Shown here one piece after another: positions 59,933-64,000 of a stretch of 64,000 bases of DNA. The notes beneath the pieces are model-generated. The model saw only the letters and a program-made list of their open reading frames with translations, had not been told where the DNA came from and did not search any database. The translations under genes and the position numbers were made by a program. How positions within the stretch are numbered: position 1 is the stretch's first letter; each line of letters opens with the position of its first letter. Source of the stretch: Pyronema omphalodes (taxonomy: Eukaryota; Ascomycota; Pezizomycetes; Pezizales; Pyronemataceae); the NCBI GenBank assembly GCA_024516155.1, contig JAJJXM010000037.1, positions 310,001-374,000 on the forward strand, read 5' to 3'.

Positions 59933-61677
59933 TGGGCGAGGAAATGGGGTGAGGTGTTGTGGGCAATTTAGCTTCTAAAAGCTTGCGGCGACCGATCACA
60001 ATGGTGATGGATGTATTTGTAGTGAATAATAAAATCAAGGACATTTTGATTGTATATTGATACCTGTAATTGACTATGCGACAAGACACCAAACATAGCC
60101 TAATCTGAAAGACGTCATGGGAGGGTGTTTTTCAGCGCACATTTATTGCATCGTTTCTTAAGCTACACGTTCCCAGATCACATCGCGTGCATCTACCGAG
60201 TTTGTTTCCTATTTTTTTCGGCGTGTCATCTTTCAGATGTCTTTTACCTCCTGTTAGGTTTATAATTGTCATACCTTCTCAACAAGATATGCCTATCATA
60301 CTGGTTCATTTAGTTATTTTCATATTTTCCATACTTATGAATAGTTATGGCCCCGTGCTGCAAGCCGCTATTCAAGTGATGGTTGTGACAAAAGGTTGAA
60401 ATTACGTTACACAAAAACATTTATCCTAGAACTATAATGCAATTTCCGAATTTTTCGGTGGCCTAACATCATAAACACACGTGTCACTGACTCTCAAATG
60501 TCAATGGATATTCACTGCACTACACGCATCTTTTACTCGCAACAACTCCTATCAATGAAAAACTATTTTTCACTACATTAGCTGTAGTTCTATGTTCGCA
60601 GCTTTATTGTTGCCACGGTCCTGGTTGTGTGGATGTACGGGTCGTGAGATGGATTATGTATGCTCTTCAAAAACGGCATATTTTCGGTATCCCGTACCAA
60701 ATCCCACGTTCAGTCGTTCTTTAAAAACATTACACGAACAAATATGTCATGATCCAGTAGCAGAGTTTTCCACGGTCCGTCCAGGACTGCGGACCGGACC
60801 GGACTGCATATGCTGGTCCAGTCCAGTCCGAAGCTCTCAAGGACCGTAACCATGTGCTCCAGTCCAGGTATCAGAAAAGAAAAGACTGGACCGGACTGCG
60901 GGTGACGGCAGGACCGCAGGTTTCTCGCTAATCCCTAAGCACCAGTGCGGAAGGAGTGGCAGACACTGACAGTACCGCTGACGGAACTAGCTCAGCCATG
61001 TGGAGGCCGCTTACCGCTCTCCAAATGTGGAGCTACCGTCCTTCTCTGCAACTGTTTTTCTCCACGCGTGTTTGCAATCTCGCGTTGAGTAGTCCCGCAT
61101 ACCCTCCCCTACGCGAGCATACATATATTCGTTGTCGAATTGTATTAATGAAAGTTTGTGCGGTTAGATACTACTGACGTCACTGTAACAGATTTCCGCG
61201 CAGAAAAATGAGAACTGCTTGATTTTATTTTGTTTGATTTTAATCATACTCTGACCGAGGCCTGAAAGGCCTATGCAGGACGTTAAGAAAATCTCAAAAT
61301 TCCTGTCCCCGTGACCAAGGCCACATAATGAGGCGCCCTATCTCCTACACCCACACCGCCAAAGAAAACTTGTACAGCTCCCGTCTCGTCAATGGAAAAC
61401 CCCCCTTCCCAACCAACTTCCCCGAGCCAACCCCCACGCCCATTCCATCACCGTGCCCCTGTGACCTCTGTAAAAGAAACCCTCTCTCTCATCTATCCCT
61501 CCCCGTCCCGTACAAGAAAAGAAAAGAAAGAAAAGCAATAGAGAGCTCCAAGCAAACAACATACTGAGAAAAACACACAAAAACAGAAAGAGAAGGCAAG
61601 AAAATGGAAAACCAAAAGAACCCCCACCGCCTTCTTCCCGTAGTCCCCCCATTCCCAATCCTCCCTTCCGTCCCTCG
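59933..61677. other. Intergenic with GGACCGGACTG-rich cluster
   Basis: About 60770-60925 holds many direct and inverted copies of GGACCGGACTG/CAGTCCGGTCC variants. Such clusters occur at the ends of hAT-type elements, but no matching inverted end is found. Pyrimidine- and A-rich stretches fill 61320-61640. No gene. Confidence 0.4.
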
Positions 61678-61881
61678 TCACCAGCGCTCACTCGTAGCGT
61701 TGGCCCACCTCTCGGTGAGGCGCTCATCGCTGAAGAGATCTACAGCTTTGAGACGGCCTCGATTGCGCCTCCTCTTACCTGTGATGCGTTCTACATCACG
61801 AAGGAGAAGCAGATAAGCTTCCTGGGTGGCTGCACAGTCTCCGAAGAGGTGACCCCGAGTCTGACGGGCTTTGGTGTGGCA
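61678..61881 (-). mobile_element. LINE (non-LTR retrotransposon) 3' coding relic
   Basis: On the minus strand one frame reads CHTKARQTRGHLFGDCAATQ and then LLRDVERITGKRRRNRGRLK before a stop at 61678. The C-x-H/K-A-x-QTRxHL-x-C pattern is the Cys/His tail after the reverse transcriptase (and RNase H) domains of fungal LINEs. Only ~65 codons remain and nothing upstream continues the frame, so it is a truncated, dead copy. The identification is by pattern memory. Confidence 0.55.
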
Positions 61882-61904
61882 CCACCAACAATTGTCCGTG
61901 TTAG

Positions 61905-62158
61905 ACCGTCTTTACCTTTCCAATTAACCTGCGCGCCTTTCTCAATCAACAGACGGACTAAAGCTTCATCTCCGCATGCAGATGCCCCTGAAAGTGGTTT
62001 TCATCTCTCTTCATTCTTCCAGTCAAACTGTGCCCCTTTCTCAATTAAAAAATGGTAGGAATCTTTTTTCCCCCATAAAGCTGCCATTGACAGCGGTGTT
62101 TGGCCGTCTTCAGCTTTCTCAACCAGCAAAAGAAGTCTGACGATCAGCGCAATGCCGC
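61905..62158 (-). pseudogene. Ankyrin-repeat fragment of a third NLR-type gene
   Basis: The minus strand reads three partial ankyrin units: an IVRLLLLVEKAEDGQTPLSM unit shortened by a deletion, a FLIEKGAQFDWKN unit, then an in-frame TGA followed by KPLSGAS and LVRLLIEKGAQVNWKG. The LLIEKGAQV core and DGQTPL turn match the two NLR genes of this window closely. No NACHT sequence is nearby. It is a degraded remnant directly beside the LINE relic. Confidence 0.8.
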
Positions 62159-64000
62159 TTCAGAAATGCATATGGACTTATGCACAAGGGTATTTCGGCA
62201 CTCTGTTATCGTATCACCGCACCTGCCTTGTCTCCCCTCCATAGAACTGCAAATACGAAGGCCACTGCCTCTAGATGAACCAGTAAATATCTATTGTTCT
62301 ATCGCTATGTGGGAATAATATTGCGTGTACCGTGCTTGAGGTATCCTTTGAGTAGAAATCACACCTATAGACCTGTCTGAGGGCATACCTCAGTGGAGTC
62401 CGTATACATCATAACCTTAAGGTTGGGAACGTTCAAGAAAACCAAATCAAATCAAGTCAGTGGATTCCGAAGGCAACAGCCGGATGACCCAGTATTCTAC
62501 AACAACTATCAGCATCCACCATAGCCCTAAGGTTGTATGCGAGTATAATAGAGACATAATAAAAATACCCTTCCAGTACATTATTGCGGCAATGCTGGGG
62601 GACACCTCAAATGTACCGCTACCGAAGACCATAACCCACGATGCACCCCATGTATTTACTCGATGACATGTATGCCAATAGTAAACCCACACACGTAAAA
62701 TTATAGGTCAGTGAAGAATACTTCAACACTGACACAAATCCATTTCAGGAGAATATTAGTGCGTAAAAAGGTGCAAGCAAGATGGTATATATCTTTTGGG
62801 CGCGAAAAAGAGTAAAAGGTCTTGGAATGCCGAAAAAAAGACACCATGACATATGATCAAAACACTCAAAATTTATTATGCGCTCGTACCTGTGTATAAG
62901 GGGTATAATCTATGACGGTCCCGGTCCCGACTGTGGTTGTATGGGAAATAACAAGTTGCTCCGTATAAGAATATTCTTAAGCAAACTCAAAAACATTTGT
63001 ACGAAGGTATGCCAAGGGTGCGCATTTGAAATTGAGAAGGGTGTATGTAGAGGTTGAAGAGCATACGCTCGGCCCTACCTCTCTGATTCAGCGCCCGACA
63101 TCCCAATCAGTGGCTTCCGCCAAGCCAATATTGACCCAAAGAGATCTTCTGTATCAGGATGTGCCCCGCCGGCCCCGACAGTTCGTTGTAAAAGGGTTCT
63201 ACAGCGAATGCTAATGCACACTAACTAGGCACAACTCAACTCTTAATAACTGTGTGTAAACGGCTAATGGGAAGCTTGCTAAGCTTTACCAGAACGCTAC
63301 CTCGGCTAAGTGTCGTGCCTCGTATATAAATAACGGTGCAATAATAGTGGAGCAACGTGTTCATGCTGAGCGCAGGTATCAGTGAAGGACTTGCCATAGC
63401 TCTATAGCAACGGATAGAAGGTCCAATTTCATCACGAAAAACATACTTCCTATAGAAATTGAATAGAGCGCGCGAATAGACAGGGAGGTACCTACCCCCC
63501 AGTATATTCAGATTTTCTATTGACATTGAAGTTGAGGTTATTGTATACATCCCGAATAGAGCGATGAGAAGTCCTCCAATCACATAAAAAGGCTACTGAA
63601 GATGTCTTTGCACGAAACATTCTCTATCACTCGCCTTACACTATGCCTAATTACGTATAGCCAGCAGCCCGAATGAGGCGCCCAGCCTCCAGAACCTCCC
63701 ATACAAACAAACCTCCGCCACAAAACAACATGTGACTTTTTAGTCTTTTTATCCGCACAACTACGCCACCGAATTGTATCTGCATCCTCTAAAGTCTGTT
63801 TATATTTATACCGCTCTATCCTTTCTGGGAACCGAATTACATTCTTTCTTTTCGTTGTGGATTGTTGTCTATAAAGCTTGGCGATTAACTTGGTGTTCTC
63901 GCGTGTGCTAAACCCTGCCACACTAACTCTACTAAGTTCTTGGCGCTAGACTGCACTCTTAACAGCAGCAATATATAAGTCTTGGCGGATTTCCCTTGCA
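62159..64000. other. Intergenic, nothing recognised
   Basis: About 62408-62438 repeats the inner end of the Tc1/mariner-type arms (CATAACCTTAAGGTTGGGAA). No other feature is supported; frames such as 63580-63921 minus carry no motif. Confidence 0.45.

Noticed and set aside
61389..61727. Minus-strand frame with hydrophobic Phe/Leu stretch
   Set aside because: Arises from the complement of A/GAAA-rich low-complexity sequence and overlaps the LINE relic in another frame.

Overview
The window is nuclear DNA of a filamentous ascomycete (Pezizomycotina). This rests on short GT-AG introns, dispersed 5S rRNA and tRNA genes, and fungal families: NACHT-ankyrin STAND proteins, a Taka-type alpha-amylase, an HsbA-like surface protein, a LaeA-like methyltransferase, a fungal rhodopsin-like membrane protein and BAS2-like secreted proteins. 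A leotiomycete plant associate would fit, but that placement is a guess.

Layout. 0.4-5.3 kb: an intact five-exon NLR-type (STAND) gene with 23 ankyrin repeats, many nearly identical at DNA level. 6.0-6.9 kb: a Tc1/mariner-type element with ~200-bp terminal inverted repeats. 8.7-10.2 kb: secreted GH13 alpha-amylase. 10.8 kb: tRNA-Asp with a 12-nt intron. 10.8-16.1 kb: low-complexity, gene-poor DNA. 16.1-21.4 kb: three tandem copies of an unrecognised two-exon gene family, plus decayed promoter/5'-UTR copies with no gene attached. 22.1 kb: F-box-like protein. 25.0-25.8 kb: HsbA-like secreted protein. 26.2-28.2 kb: membrane-anchored Kelch protein. 29.5-32.5 kb: two near-identical 5S rRNA genes in opposite orientation bracketing MED7 and a divergent PAP2 lipid phosphatase. 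33.9 and 59.4 kb: a duplicated secreted cysteine-rich protein. 35.8-41.8 kb: a second NACHT-ankyrin gene on the minus strand, cut after codon 6 by a 1457-bp TIR element. 47.5-48.7 kb: seven-TM protein. 54.3-55.6 kb: LaeA-like methyltransferase. 57.6 kb: tRNA-Trp followed by a perfect 52-bp hairpin. 61.7-62.2 kb: a LINE reverse-transcriptase tail and a dead ankyrin fragment.

Together the window combines housekeeping genes (MED7, lipid phosphatase, 5S, tRNAs) with accessory genes for host or environment contact (amylase, HsbA, BAS2-like pair, 7-TM protein) and for non-self recognition (NLR pair). Duplication is the recurring theme: NLR genes, ankyrin units, the three-gene family, the secreted pair, 5S genes and transposon arms. 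All gene structures come from reading splice sites and frames by eye; no database search was run.
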